From the NCBI GenBank assembly GCA_963720885.1, contig CAVRGW010000004.1:1-64000 (forward strand): a stretch of 64,000 nucleotides of DNA, read 5' to 3'. Source of the stretch: DATLLN01 sp963720885 (GTDB lineage: Bacteria > Actinomycetota > Thermoleophilia > Gaiellales > JAICJC01). This document shows positions 29,709 to 37,483 of this stretch, in pieces; position 1 is the stretch's first letter; each line of letters starts with the position of its first letter. A program made the position numbers and the translations under genes. Under the pieces are notes generated by a model that saw nothing but the letters and a program-made list of their open reading frames with translations, made no database searches and was not told the DNA's origin.

Positions 29709-29997
29709 TGTCCTGCCCACAGAGGTTGTGAATGCGGCTTTGGGGTGGTCGGTCGCCGAGGCTGCTGTGGGGCCGCTTGCGGTTGTAGTAGCGGATGAAG
29801 GATTGCAGGCTGCGGTTTCGGGTGGTTGAGTCGGGCCAGGTGTGGGCGTAGGCCGATTCGTCTTGGAGGGTGCGGATGAAGCGTTCGGCTTTGCCGTTCC
29901 AGCGGGGTGTGAAGGGTGGCGGGGTGATGTGGGTGGCGCCGATCCTGGTGAGCAGTGCGTGGAAGCGGCGGCTCTTGGTGTAGACCATGGCGTTGTC

Positions 29998-30230
29998 GGG
30001 GCATGAAACTGCGTTGCGAGAGCCGTGGCCGCGGCGGGTCGTAGGATGGCCTGCCGGGGATTAGGGGCTCTTGGAGGAGCAGGATGGGTAGGCCGTGCTA
30101 ACCGATGGGCTGCGAGCCCGGCGTTGTTCGTGGCCGCCCCTGCGACCCGCCCGGGTGTGCCGAGAGCACGGATCCGTCCTTGTCGCTTTGCCCACCGTCT
30201 CCTCCGTGATCTCGACGAAGGGAGTGGTAC
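29998..30230 (+). ncRNA. Candidate IS110 bridge RNA region (left end)
   Basis: IS110 elements with long left ends encode a guide RNA upstream of the transposase. Here GGCGTTGT at 30120-30127 equals the target sequence at 29989-29996 just left of the insertion. ATCCGTC at 30172-30178 equals the right element end plus GTC (31571-31577). TGCCC (30189-30193) can pair with GGGCA at the left element end (29999-30003). The order, target guide then donor guide, matches described bridge RNAs. Exact ends and folding were not computed. Confidence 0.5.
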
Positions 30231-31565
30231 GTGGCGTTCTATGGCTTAGACGTGCATCGCGATCAGTGCGAGATCGCGATTGCTGATCCGGATGGCGTGC
30301 GGTCTGTGGGTCGGATCGACACCAGGGTGGGTGCCGTGCGGCGCTTCGCTGAGGGACTCGGTCGTCAGGACTGGGTCGCGCTCGAGGCGACGGCTGGGGC
30401 AGATGCAATCGTGCGTCTGCTTGAGCCTCATGTCGATCGGGTGGTGGTCGTCAACACGCGTCGCCTGGATGCAATCAGCGGCGCGAAGGTCAAGACCGAC
30501 CGCCGAGATGCGCAGACGCTGGCGCGACTCTTAGCGGCTGGCCTGCTCGAGCCGGTTTGGACACCCGATGAGTCGGCTCGCGCATTGCGGCGGGTAGTGG
30601 CTCGTCGCGGAGCACTCGTTCGAGCGCGGACACGTGCCAAGAACGAAGCGCACGCGGTGCTGGCTCGTAATCTCTGCCCCCGCCCCGAGGTGACCGATGT
30701 CTTTGGTCGGGCTGGTCGGCGCTGGCTGGCAAACCTCGAGCTGCCATTCGATGAGCGGCTCACGCTGGACGGCTGCCTTCACCAGGTCGACTTCCTCCAC
30801 CAGCAGATTGTCGAGTTGGATCGGATCGTGGCCGAGCGGTCGCTGGCCTCCGCGGAGATCCGCCGGCTGATCACTGTGCCTGGCGTTAATGCCACCACCG
30901 CTGCGACCTTCATGGCCTGGATCGGCGACATTCGCCGTTTCCCATCTGCGCGGCACCTGGTGGGGTATCTCGGCCTCGATCCCCGCATCCGTCAATCAGG
31001 TGCGACACCAGCGCGGTATGGACACATCTCCAAGCAAGGCGCCTCGGAGGTCCGCCACGTGCTCGGCGAGGCGGTCTGGTCGGTAGTCGCGACGCCCGGC
31101 CCGCTGCGCGCCTTCTACCAGCGCATCCGGGCGCGGCGCGGCCCCCAGATCGCTGCCACAGCGACCGCACGCAAGCTCGCGGCGCTCTTCTGGCACCTGC
31201 TCATCCGCGGTGAGGACTACGCCTTCCAGCGGCCAGCCATGACCCGCCACAAGCTGCGACGGCTCGAGCTCACAACCGGCGCCGCCCCACGCAAGGGACA
31301 AAAAGGCATCGCCGGCGGGAAATCCGAAGCCGTCTGGGCAGCGGAGCGTCAGCTCAGCCAGCAAGCAGAAGCCGCCTACAGCCGACTCGTCACCGATTGG
31401 CAGCCCAGTCAGCCAGCCAACACGGGTGCGGGCGCGACACAGGGGCGCGCATCCATCAGGCCCTCGAAGGGCAAAGCCGCGCGGCAGGCTGACAGCCCCA
31501 AACACCTGCACTTCGCTCCGTCAGTCACCCGCACCCAGGAGGCAGTCTCCCACGAACCGACTTGA
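30231..31565 (+). CDS. IS110-family transposase (DEDD recombinase)
   Basis: 444 residues. The RuvC-like N-terminus carries the DEDD set: Asp in YGLDVHRDQ, Glu in VALEATAGA, and the Asp pair in KTDRRDAQTL. The C-terminal Tnp domain has VPGVNATTAATFMAWIGDI and GHISKQGASEVRHVL, with the candidate catalytic Ser. A long polar tail after residue ~350 is unusual. GTG 30231 has AAGGGAG upstream. It appears intact and could still be active with the upstream bridge RNA. Confidence 0.92.
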   Translation: MAFYGLDVHRDQCEIAIADPDGVRSVGRIDTRVGAVRRFAEGLGRQDWVALEATAGADAIVRLLEPHVDRVVVVNTRRLDAISGAKVKTDRRDAQTLARLLAAGLLEPVWTPDESARALRRVVARRGALVRARTRAKNEAHAVLARNLCPRPEVTDVFGRAGRRWLANLELPFDERLTLDGCLHQVDFLHQQIVELDRIVAERSLASAEIRRLITVPGVNATTAATFMAWIGDIRRFPSARHLVGYLGLDPRIRQSGATPARYGHISKQGASEVRHVLGEAVWSVVATPGPLRAFYQRIRARRGPQIAATATARKLAALFWHLLIRGEDYAFQRPAMTRHKLRRLELTTGAAPRKGQKGIAGGKSEAVWAAERQLSQQAEAAYSRLVTDWQPSQPANTGAGATQGRASIRPSKGKAARQADSPKHLHFAPSVTRTQEAVSHEPT

Positions 31566-32340
31566 CTTTCATCCGTCGGTCATCACGGCGTCGGGTGGGT
31601 CGAGGCCGAGCTGCGCATAGAAGCTGAGTGCGCGGACGAGGCAGTCGTGGTTGGTGTGTTGGTCCTCGCGGGGGTGGACTTCGGCGTAGGCAACGCGTGA
31701 GTGGTCGTCGATCACGATGTGGACGTAGTCCCAGCCGACGCGGCGGCTGCGCTTGTGTCGATCACCGGTCACGCGATGGCCAGGCTGGGTGTAGCGCGCC
31801 AACCGTTTGACGTCCATGTGCAAGAGCGCTCCCGGGCGTGACCACTCATAGCGGCGATAGGTCTGCCGCTCGCCGCGGCGACGCCGAGACACGCCATGGC
31901 GGTTGAGCACCTTCCAGATCGTTGAGCGCGGCTGGCGGACGATCCCCGCTAAGCGTCCCGGCCCCAGATTCGTCTCCCGCCGGGCCCGTAAGATCCGCTC
32001 TTCCAGCTCACCAGACAGCTGCCGCGGCGAGTGGCGCGGCCTGCTCGACCGGTCAGCCAAGCAGGCGAGCGAGCTTCGCTCTGGCTCGCTCGCCTGCCGC
32101 CAACGCTGCCACCACCGATACGCCGTCGCCGGCGACACACCACACCGCGCCGCCGCCACCCGAAACGACGCGCCCTGCTCAACCTCCCGCACCAACGCGA
32201 GCCGCCCAGCCAATCCGAGCTTGGCGTTAGCGTGCACAATCATCCGGGCCTCCCAATAGCCGTGGTCTTCGACACCCACAGCCTCCTGGGAGGCCCGGAC
32301 GAACCCCGCCTACCCGTTCACAACGTCCGTAGGCAGCTCA

Positions 32341-32346
32341 GCTAGC
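32341..32346 (+). repeat. Target site duplication GCTAGC, right copy
   Basis: Second copy of the 6-base duplication, three bases before the stop of the UspA-like gene. Confidence 0.85.
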
Positions 32347-32348
32347 TG

Positions 32349-32810
32349 CTACTGCGTCCAGACCAGGCACGGCGCGTTCCGGCTGACCCGCCGGGCGGCG
32401 CGGCGGTGGCGCCAGCGCCCGTACCTCGACGGATCGGGGCCGAACACCAGCAGCCCGACCTGGTGGTCGCGAGCGACCTCCATCGCAGCCCGCTCCGGCC
32501 GCGGGCTGTGGAACAGGAACTGCTCCGCCCGGACGCCGGACTCGACCGCCTGACGGACGGCGGCGGTCGCGGAATCGAGCGTGTCCGGGTCGCCGAACGA
32601 CCGCGGACCACGCGCAGCCGGGTTCACGTTCAGCGGGATCCCGTCGCAGACCATCAGCTCGCTGCCGGCGTCGCTGGCGGCGTCGATCGCGAACCGCACT
32701 GCCTCCGGCGCGAACGGCACGTTGAACGTCAGCAGCATCACTGGCTTGCCCGTCGTTCCTTCGCCCGTGCCGGCGGCCGTGGGGTCGCGGACGATGGTCG
32801 GCGTGCTCAC
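32349..32810 (-). CDS. UspA-like nucleotide-binding fold protein (cassette copy 1)
   Basis: 153 residues. VMLLTFNVPFAPEAVRFAIDAASDAG is the first strand and helix of a universal-stress-protein/HUP fold; GLLVFGPDPSRYGRW resembles the C-terminal Usp loop G-x2-G-x9-G(S/T) but is altered. GTG 32810 overlaps the stop of the zinc-ribbon gene (GTGA). A homologous pair occurs at 34886-35733. It may sense energy state for the permease encoded divergently. Confidence 0.65.
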   Translation of the reverse strand: MSTPTIVRDPTAAGTGEGTTGKPVMLLTFNVPFAPEAVRFAIDAASDAGSELMVCDGIPLNVNPAARGPRSFGDPDTLDSATAAVRQAVESGVRAEQFLFHSPRPERAAMEVARDHQVGLLVFGPDPSRYGRWRHRRAARRVSRNAPCLVWTQ

Positions 32811-33166
32811 GAGGGCTCGCCCGGCTCGATCTGGACGACCGGCACCGAGCGCAGCAGCTCGGCCTGCCCGCGCTGGAACCGCGGCAGCACCACCCGCCAC
32901 CAGAACAGCGCCAGCAGCGGCACGGACAGCGCCGGGCCCTTGATGCCAAAGAAGAGGTACGTGATCAGGCCGATGCCGATTGCGAGCACGATGCCCATCC
33001 GGATGTAGAGCCGCTGGCGGTTCGCCATCCGCCGCAGGTCGATGTAGCTGTCGTTGGAGATCTGAGACGTGTCGTACCGGCGCCCGCAGACACAGGTGAT
33101 CTGCTCGCCGAGCCGCGCCTCGGACGTGTGTCCGCACTCGCAGCGAACGGTCAGGGGAACGCTCAT
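32807..33166 (-). CDS. Zinc-ribbon membrane protein (cassette copy 1)
   Basis: 119 residues. The N-terminus has a CECG...CVCG zinc-ribbon-like motif; a basic stretch (RRMANRQRLYIR) precedes two membrane helices (GIVLAIGIGLITYLFFGI, PALSVPLLALFWWRVVL). ATG 33166 begins at the ribbon. It is divergent from the permease at 33292 and coupled to the UspA-like gene. Copy 2 is at 35368-35733. No known family is recognised. Confidence 0.65.
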   Translation of the reverse strand: MSVPLTVRCECGHTSEARLGEQITCVCGRRYDTSQISNDSYIDLRRMANRQRLYIRMGIVLAIGIGLITYLFFGIKGPALSVPLLALFWWRVVLPRFQRGQAELLRSVPVVQIEPGEPS

Positions 33167-33206
33167 TCTGGGCCAAGCATAGATGTGGGTGGAATCCCCC
33201 AGAGCA

Positions 33207-33235
33207 TTGACTCCGACCGGGACGCTCCTTAGAGT
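33207..33235 (+). promoter_or_regulatory. Sigma70-type promoter of permease 1
   Basis: -35 TTGACT (33207-33212), a 17-base spacer and -10 TAGAGT (33230-33235), about 57 bases before ATG 33292. Confidence 0.6.
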
Positions 33236-33291
33236 CGTCCCTCTTTCCATCTTCTTCCGCCGGGCTCCAACGCCCCGAGAGGAGGTCTTCC

Positions 33292-34866
33292 ATGGCTGAA
33301 GTCGCAGTTGACGAACGACGCCTTCTGAAGACGATCAGGTGGTACGACGGGTTCGTCATCGGCCTCGCCAACCCGGGGTTCCTCCTGGTCGGTCTCGCCT
33401 ACTCGGTGACCGCACTGGGTGCGAAGGTCGCCGCCATCGTCTGGTTCATCTCGGCGTGCATCGGCGCGCTTCAGGCGTACATCTACGCCGAGCCGGCGGC
33501 CATGTTCCCGGACAAGCCGGGTGGCCTGTCCGTGTACGCCCGCGAGGGCTGGCGACGGTACTTCTCGCTGGCCGGCCCGATCGCGGTGTTCGGGTACTGG
33601 TTCGCCTGGTCGAGCGTGCTCGCCGTGTACGGCGGGTTCATCGGCCTGCTGATCACTGCGGAGTTCTTCGATGCGGACTCGAGCTTCGCGACGATGAGCG
33701 ACACCATCCCGATCCTCGGCTGGGACATCACCGGGCCGCGGATCATCGGTCTGATCTGCATAATGGCCTGCTACATCTTCAACGTCCGCGGCATGCGGCC
33801 GGCCGTCTGGTTCAGCTACGTGGTCGGCGCGCTGATGCTGCTCCCGGTGGCGACGATCGCCTTCGGCGCCTTCATCACCGGCTCGTTCAATAACTTCGCC
33901 GTCGGCAGCAACAACATCGACGCCACGAACGTCGCCTACGGCTACGGCACCAGCACGTTCGACTCGTTCGCGCTGATCATGGTCTGGCTGTACATCATCG
34001 GCTGGTCGACCTACGGCCCGGAGGCGCCTGCGACCTTCGCGCCGGAGTTCGTTGACACCAAGAACGACACCCGGATCGCCATCGCGACGACCGGTGGTCT
34101 GAACGTCGTCCTGTCGCTGCTGCTGCCGATCGCCGTGGTCGGCACCGTCGGCATCAGCGTCGTCTCCGGCGACCTGTCCGGCGTCGTGTACTTGGTGGAC
34201 GTGCTGAAGACGATCACCAACGACACGATCGGCGGGTTCCTGGTCGTCTGCCTGTGCGGCGGCCTGCTGCTGTCGATGAACACGGCGACGATGGATGGCT
34301 CGCGCGCCCTCTACGCGCTGGCCAAGGAGAAGATGACGATCAAGCAGCTGGGCACCCTGAACACGCACCACGTGCCCGCCAGGGCGATGACGCTCGACCT
34401 GCTGATGAACATCTTCCTGCTGATGGCCTTCCCGAGCATCTTCTTCGTGCTCGCGGCGGGCAACCTCGGCTACATGCTCTCGCACGTGCTCGCCCTGTCG
34501 GGTTTCCTGCTCCTGCGCAAGGACCGGCCGACCTGGCCGCGCCCGCTCAAGCTGGGGCCGATCTGGGTGGCGCTGGCAGGCATCTTCTGCGTGGCGAACC
34601 TGCTGTTCATCATCTTCGGCGTCGCGCGCCTGAAGGAGACCGGGTACGCGTTCAACGACGCGTTCACCGACCCGACGGCGTACCTGAACCGGATCATCAT
34701 CGTCGGCGTCGCCGCACTGGCGGCCGGCGTGCTCGGCTACATCATCGCCCAGCGCCAGCACGGCAAGCCGTTCAGCTGGCGTGACCCGAGCGACGAGGGA
34801 CCGTCGCCCGAGGTCTACGAGCTGATGGGCACGCCGCAGCCCAGCGCCGCGGCGGTCGGCGACTGA
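33292..34866 (+). CDS. APC-superfamily amino acid/amine permease (copy 1)
   Basis: 524 residues with about 12 membrane helices. The start LLKTIRWYDGFVIGLANPGFL is the first-helix motif of APC transporters, and the G-x-G-like unwound region and NTATMDGSRALYALAKEKM are typical. GAGAGGAGG precedes the ATG. The C-terminal tail (RDPSDEGPSPEVYEL) is cytoplasmic. It is about half identical by eye to the copy at 35920. Substrate unknown; amino acid, polyamine or methylated amine are all possible. Confidence 0.88.
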   Translation: MAEVAVDERRLLKTIRWYDGFVIGLANPGFLLVGLAYSVTALGAKVAAIVWFISACIGALQAYIYAEPAAMFPDKPGGLSVYAREGWRRYFSLAGPIAVFGYWFAWSSVLAVYGGFIGLLITAEFFDADSSFATMSDTIPILGWDITGPRIIGLICIMACYIFNVRGMRPAVWFSYVVGALMLLPVATIAFGAFITGSFNNFAVGSNNIDATNVAYGYGTSTFDSFALIMVWLYIIGWSTYGPEAPATFAPEFVDTKNDTRIAIATTGGLNVVLSLLLPIAVVGTVGISVVSGDLSGVVYLVDVLKTITNDTIGGFLVVCLCGGLLLSMNTATMDGSRALYALAKEKMTIKQLGTLNTHHVPARAMTLDLLMNIFLLMAFPSIFFVLAAGNLGYMLSHVLALSGFLLLRKDRPTWPRPLKLGPIWVALAGIFCVANLLFIIFGVARLKETGYAFNDAFTDPTAYLNRIIIVGVAALAAGVLGYIIAQRQHGKPFSWRDPSDEGPSPEVYELMGTPQPSAAAVGD

Positions 34867-34873
34867 TCCCGCA

Positions 34874-34903
34874 GCGGGCGGGGGCCTACGGGCCCTCGCC
34901 CGC
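34874..34903. terminator. GC-rich hairpin between permease 1 and the UspA-like gene
   Basis: GCGGGCG (34874-34880) pairs with CGCCCGC near 34897-34903, with GGGCC/GGCCC pairs inside. It lies at the meeting point of two convergent genes and has no T-tract. Confidence 0.4.
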
Positions 34904-35371
34904 CACCCACAACAGGCACGAGCAGCGCTTGCGGATGCGCTTGACCGCCTTGCGGAAGGTGCGCGGGCGCAGCCGGGCCGGATCGGGCCCGATCACCAGC
35001 AGCCCGGCGTCGCGCTCGCCCGCCACCTCGAGCAGCGCCTCGACCGGGCGCGGGCTGCGCACCCGGAGGTGCTCGACGTCGATGCCGAGCGCGGCGGTCT
35101 GCGCGACCAGCCGGCGGATCGCCTCGCGGTCCGAGTCCTCCTCCAGCTCCGCGTAGCGCATCGCCATCGACTGGGGCCAGAGCGGCATCTCGACGGCATC
35201 CACGACGATCAGCTTGACGCTGCCTTCCATCGCCGCCTGGATTGCGATCCGCGCGGCCTCGGCCTCGAAAGGCACCGCCAGCGTGGCGAGCACGACCGGG
35301 CGGTGGCGGCTGCCGTCCGCGACGAAAGGGGCGTCGGGGACGCGGCTTCGCGACCGTAGGCTGGGGCTCAC
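34886..35371 (-). CDS. UspA-like nucleotide-binding fold protein (cassette copy 2)
   Basis: 161 residues, matching the protein at 32349-32810 in order and in the end (LLVIGPDPARLRPRTFRK, then CSCLLWV against CLVWTQ). The first strand is VVLATLAVPFEAEAARIAIQAAM. GTG 35371 overlaps the zinc-ribbon stop (GTGA), as in copy 1. Confidence 0.65.
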   Translation of the reverse strand: MSPSLRSRSRVPDAPFVADGSRHRPVVLATLAVPFEAEAARIAIQAAMEGSVKLIVVDAVEMPLWPQSMAMRYAELEEDSDREAIRRLVAQTAALGIDVEHLRVRSPRPVEALLEVAGERDAGLLVIGPDPARLRPRTFRKAVKRIRKRCSCLLWVAGEGP

Positions 35372-35733
35372 TCCGCCTCCGCCTCGAGATGCCAGGTGCG
35401 TGTCAGCCGGGCAACGGCTCGCTTGTGCCGCCGGTGGACGATCGGCTTGATGTACAGGAACCACGAGAGCATCGCGACGGCGAGGCCGGCGAAGATCGGG
35501 AGCAGCTGGCGCGTCAAGGCGACCGCGAGCACGGCGAGCGCGAGCACGACCATCACACCCCAGCCACCCAGCCGGTAGCGCCGGTCGAGCGACGCGATCT
35601 CGTCGTAGTCCTCGGCCGGGATCTGCGACAGGTCGTACACCCGCCCGCAGCTCGCGCACGTCCACCGCTCGCCATAGCGGGCCCGCCCGTCCGCGCCGCA
35701 GTCGCAGCGGAGCGTAATCGTCGGCTGTTTCAT
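35368..35733 (-). CDS. Zinc-ribbon membrane protein (cassette copy 2)
   Basis: 121 residues. The ribbon reads CDCG...CASCG, followed by YDLSQIPAEDYDEI, like the YDTSQISNDSYIDL of copy 1, then two membrane helices (GGWGVMVVLALAVLAVALT and LLPIFAGLAVAMLSWFLYI). It is divergent from the permease at 35920. Confidence 0.65.
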   Translation of the reverse strand: MKQPTITLRCDCGADGRARYGERWTCASCGRVYDLSQIPAEDYDEIASLDRRYRLGGWGVMVVLALAVLAVALTRQLLPIFAGLAVAMLSWFLYIKPIVHRRHKRAVARLTRTWHLEAEAE

Positions 35734-35844
35734 CGCCCTATCTTCACTCATTCCGGCCTCCGCCCGCAAGGAGGCGACCCACGGGGTGGTGACGGCATGT
35801 GCGAATCGTCGCCCGGTGGGTGAGCGGGGTGGAGGAATCGGGGG

Positions 35845-35873
35845 TTGACGCTCCAATCTGTATGGGGTTTCAT
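35845..35873 (+). promoter_or_regulatory. Sigma70-type promoter of permease 2
   Basis: -35 TTGACG (35845-35850), 17-base spacer and a weak -10 TTTCAT (35868-35873), about 47 bases before ATG 35920. The arrangement parallels the promoter at 33207. Confidence 0.45.
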
Positions 35874-35919
35874 CCCCATTTTCCCACTCCGGAATCTTCC
35901 GGTCTCAACGGAGGGTGCA

Positions 35920-37437
35920 ATGGCTGTTGCTTCGGTCGAGGAACGAGAACTCCTCAAGACGATCAGCTGGTTCGACGGGTTCGTGGTCGCGCTTGCGAAC
36001 CCGAGCTTCCTGATCACCGCCATCGGCGGCTCCGCTCTCTCGCTGGGCGGCTGGGGGGCTGCGATCCTGTGGACGGTCTCCGTCCTGCTCGGTGCGTTGC
36101 ACAACTACATCTACTCCGAGACGGCGGCGATGTTCCCCAAGCTGTCGGGAGGCATCGCGATCTACGCCCACGAGGCGTGGAAGCGGTACTTCTCGTTCAT
36201 CGGGCCGATCGCGGCGTTCGGCTACTGGATCGGCTGGTCGGTCGTGCTCTCGGCGACCGGCGTCGTGGTCGGGTTCTTCGTCCAGTACGAGTGGTATCCG
36301 TCTTCGGCGACCTCGACCAGCTGGAACCACACCTGGTCGGTGTTCGGCCAGACCATCTACTTCAGCTTCCCGATCGCGCTGACGGCGCTGATCATCGTCA
36401 TCATCTGGGCGTTCAATGTGTCGGGGATGCGGCCGGCGGTCTGGGTCGGCTACGTGACCGGCGCGCTGCTGATGCTGCCGCTCGCGGTGATGATGTTCCT
36501 GCCCTACCTGACCGGCGACTGGCACAGCGCCAACATGCACAACAACATCAGTGCGACGGCGGACTCGCTGGGGGCAAGCAGCTTCACGCTGATCATCGTC
36601 TGGCTGTACGCGATGTGCTGGTCGGCCTACGGGATGGAGTGCTGTGCGACGTTCGCGCCGGAGTACCACGACACCGCGCGCGACACGCCGAAGGCGCTGC
36701 GCGTGGCGGCCGTCTTCGGCGTGATCACCTACGGACTGCTGCCGATGGGCGCCATGGGCACCTTCGGCGACCAGAACCTCGACATCACCAACATCTACAC
36801 GTTCATGCCCGACACGCTGCGCATCCTGCTTCCGGGGGCACTGGCCGGGCTGGCGGTCTTCTCGCTGTGCGCGGGCATCGTGCTCGCGATGAACACGGCG
36901 ACCGCCGACGGATCGCGAGCGCTGTACGGCATCTCTCAGGACGGTATGACGATCCGCTGGCTGGGGAAGCTGAACAGCAAGCACGTCCCGGCCAACGCGA
37001 TGACGCTGGACGCCCTGATCAACCTGGCGCTGCTGTGCACGTACGCCTACGACCCCGAGGGAGCGATCAAGATCCTGATCTTCTCGAACCTGGGGTACGT
37101 GACGTGCCACGTGTTCGCGATGTCGGGCTTCCTGCTGCTGCGCAAGGACCGGCCGAACTGGCCGCGACCGCTCAAGCTCAGTTCGATCTGGCTGCCGATC
37201 GCCGGCGCGCTTGCCGCGTTCGACGCGCTGCTGCTCGTCTGGGGCGGCTGGAACTCCGGCCTGGCGTGGGGCGATACCAGCAAGACGATCGTGTTCCAGG
37301 GTATCGGCGTGCTGCTGATCGCCGCGGTGCTGTATGTCTACCGCGTCGTCGTTCAGGACAAGCGGCCGCTGGCGCTGCGCATCTGGGCGCCCAGCATGCC
37401 CGACGAGCAGCCGCCTGAGGGCGCGGTCACCGAGTAG
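35920..37437 (+). CDS. APC-superfamily amino acid/amine permease (copy 2)
   Basis: 505 residues, 12 predicted helices, close relative of the permease at 33292 (LLKTISWFDGFVVALANPSFL; NTATADGSRALYGISQDGM; SGFLLLRKDRPNWPRPLKL is nearly identical to copy 1). ATG 35920 has CGGAGGG upstream. The neighbouring convergent gene is an acyl-CoA dehydrogenase-like gene, with a palindrome between them. Confidence 0.88.
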   Translation: MAVASVEERELLKTISWFDGFVVALANPSFLITAIGGSALSLGGWGAAILWTVSVLLGALHNYIYSETAAMFPKLSGGIAIYAHEAWKRYFSFIGPIAAFGYWIGWSVVLSATGVVVGFFVQYEWYPSSATSTSWNHTWSVFGQTIYFSFPIALTALIIVIIWAFNVSGMRPAVWVGYVTGALLMLPLAVMMFLPYLTGDWHSANMHNNISATADSLGASSFTLIIVWLYAMCWSAYGMECCATFAPEYHDTARDTPKALRVAAVFGVITYGLLPMGAMGTFGDQNLDITNIYTFMPDTLRILLPGALAGLAVFSLCAGIVLAMNTATADGSRALYGISQDGMTIRWLGKLNSKHVPANAMTLDALINLALLCTYAYDPEGAIKILIFSNLGYVTCHVFAMSGFLLLRKDRPNWPRPLKLSSIWLPIAGALAAFDALLLVWGGWNSGLAWGDTSKTIVFQGIGVLLIAAVLYVYRVVVQDKRPLALRIWAPSMPDEQPPEGAVTE

Positions 37438-37445
37438 ATCGGGAA

Positions 37446-37475
37446 GGGGTCAGGCACCGCCTGGTGCCTGACCCC
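37446..37475. terminator. Palindromic terminator between convergent genes
   Basis: GGGGTCAGGCACC (37446-37458) pairs perfectly with GGTGCCTGACCCC (37463-37475) around a GCCT loop. The GGGGTCAGG core is shared with the palindromes at 15861 and 24931. Confidence 0.75.
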
Positions 37476-37483
37476 CCGCCCCG

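Larger units (their letters stand above)
29998..31574 (+). mobile_element. IS110-family insertion sequence
   Basis: 1577 bases inserted in the IS481 transposase. GTC occurs on both sides (29995-29997 and 31575-31577), so the exact edge is ambiguous by three bases. It has a long non-coding left end (233 bases), one transposase, and a right end of only 9 bases after the stop. No clear terminal inverted repeats, as usual for the family. Confidence 0.9.
29704..32243 (-). pseudogene. IS481-family transposase split by IS110
   Basis: Two pieces: 31575-32243 encodes the N-terminal helix-turn-helix (VAAARCGVSPATAYRWW) and the first catalytic Asp (LLHMDVKRLARY); 29704-29997 encodes the rest with TPRWNGKAERFIRTLQ holding the catalytic Glu. 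They join at VMTD/NAMVYTK, so the cut lies at the codon of the second catalytic Asp. ATG 32243 has GGGAGG upstream. The stop TAG (29704-29706) is outside the element, in the duplicated GCTAGC. Confidence 0.88.
29709..32340 (-). mobile_element. IS481-family element interrupted by an IS110-family element
   Basis: Ends are imperfect inverted repeats (29709-29732 and 32317-32340, 19 of 24 identical), beginning TG and ending CA, flanked by GCTAGC. Without the inner IS110 (29998-31574, 1577 bases) the element is 1055 bases, the usual IS481 size. The transposase is on the minus strand. It is inserted exactly between two convergent genes (aldehyde dehydrogenase and UspA-like). Confidence 0.9.
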
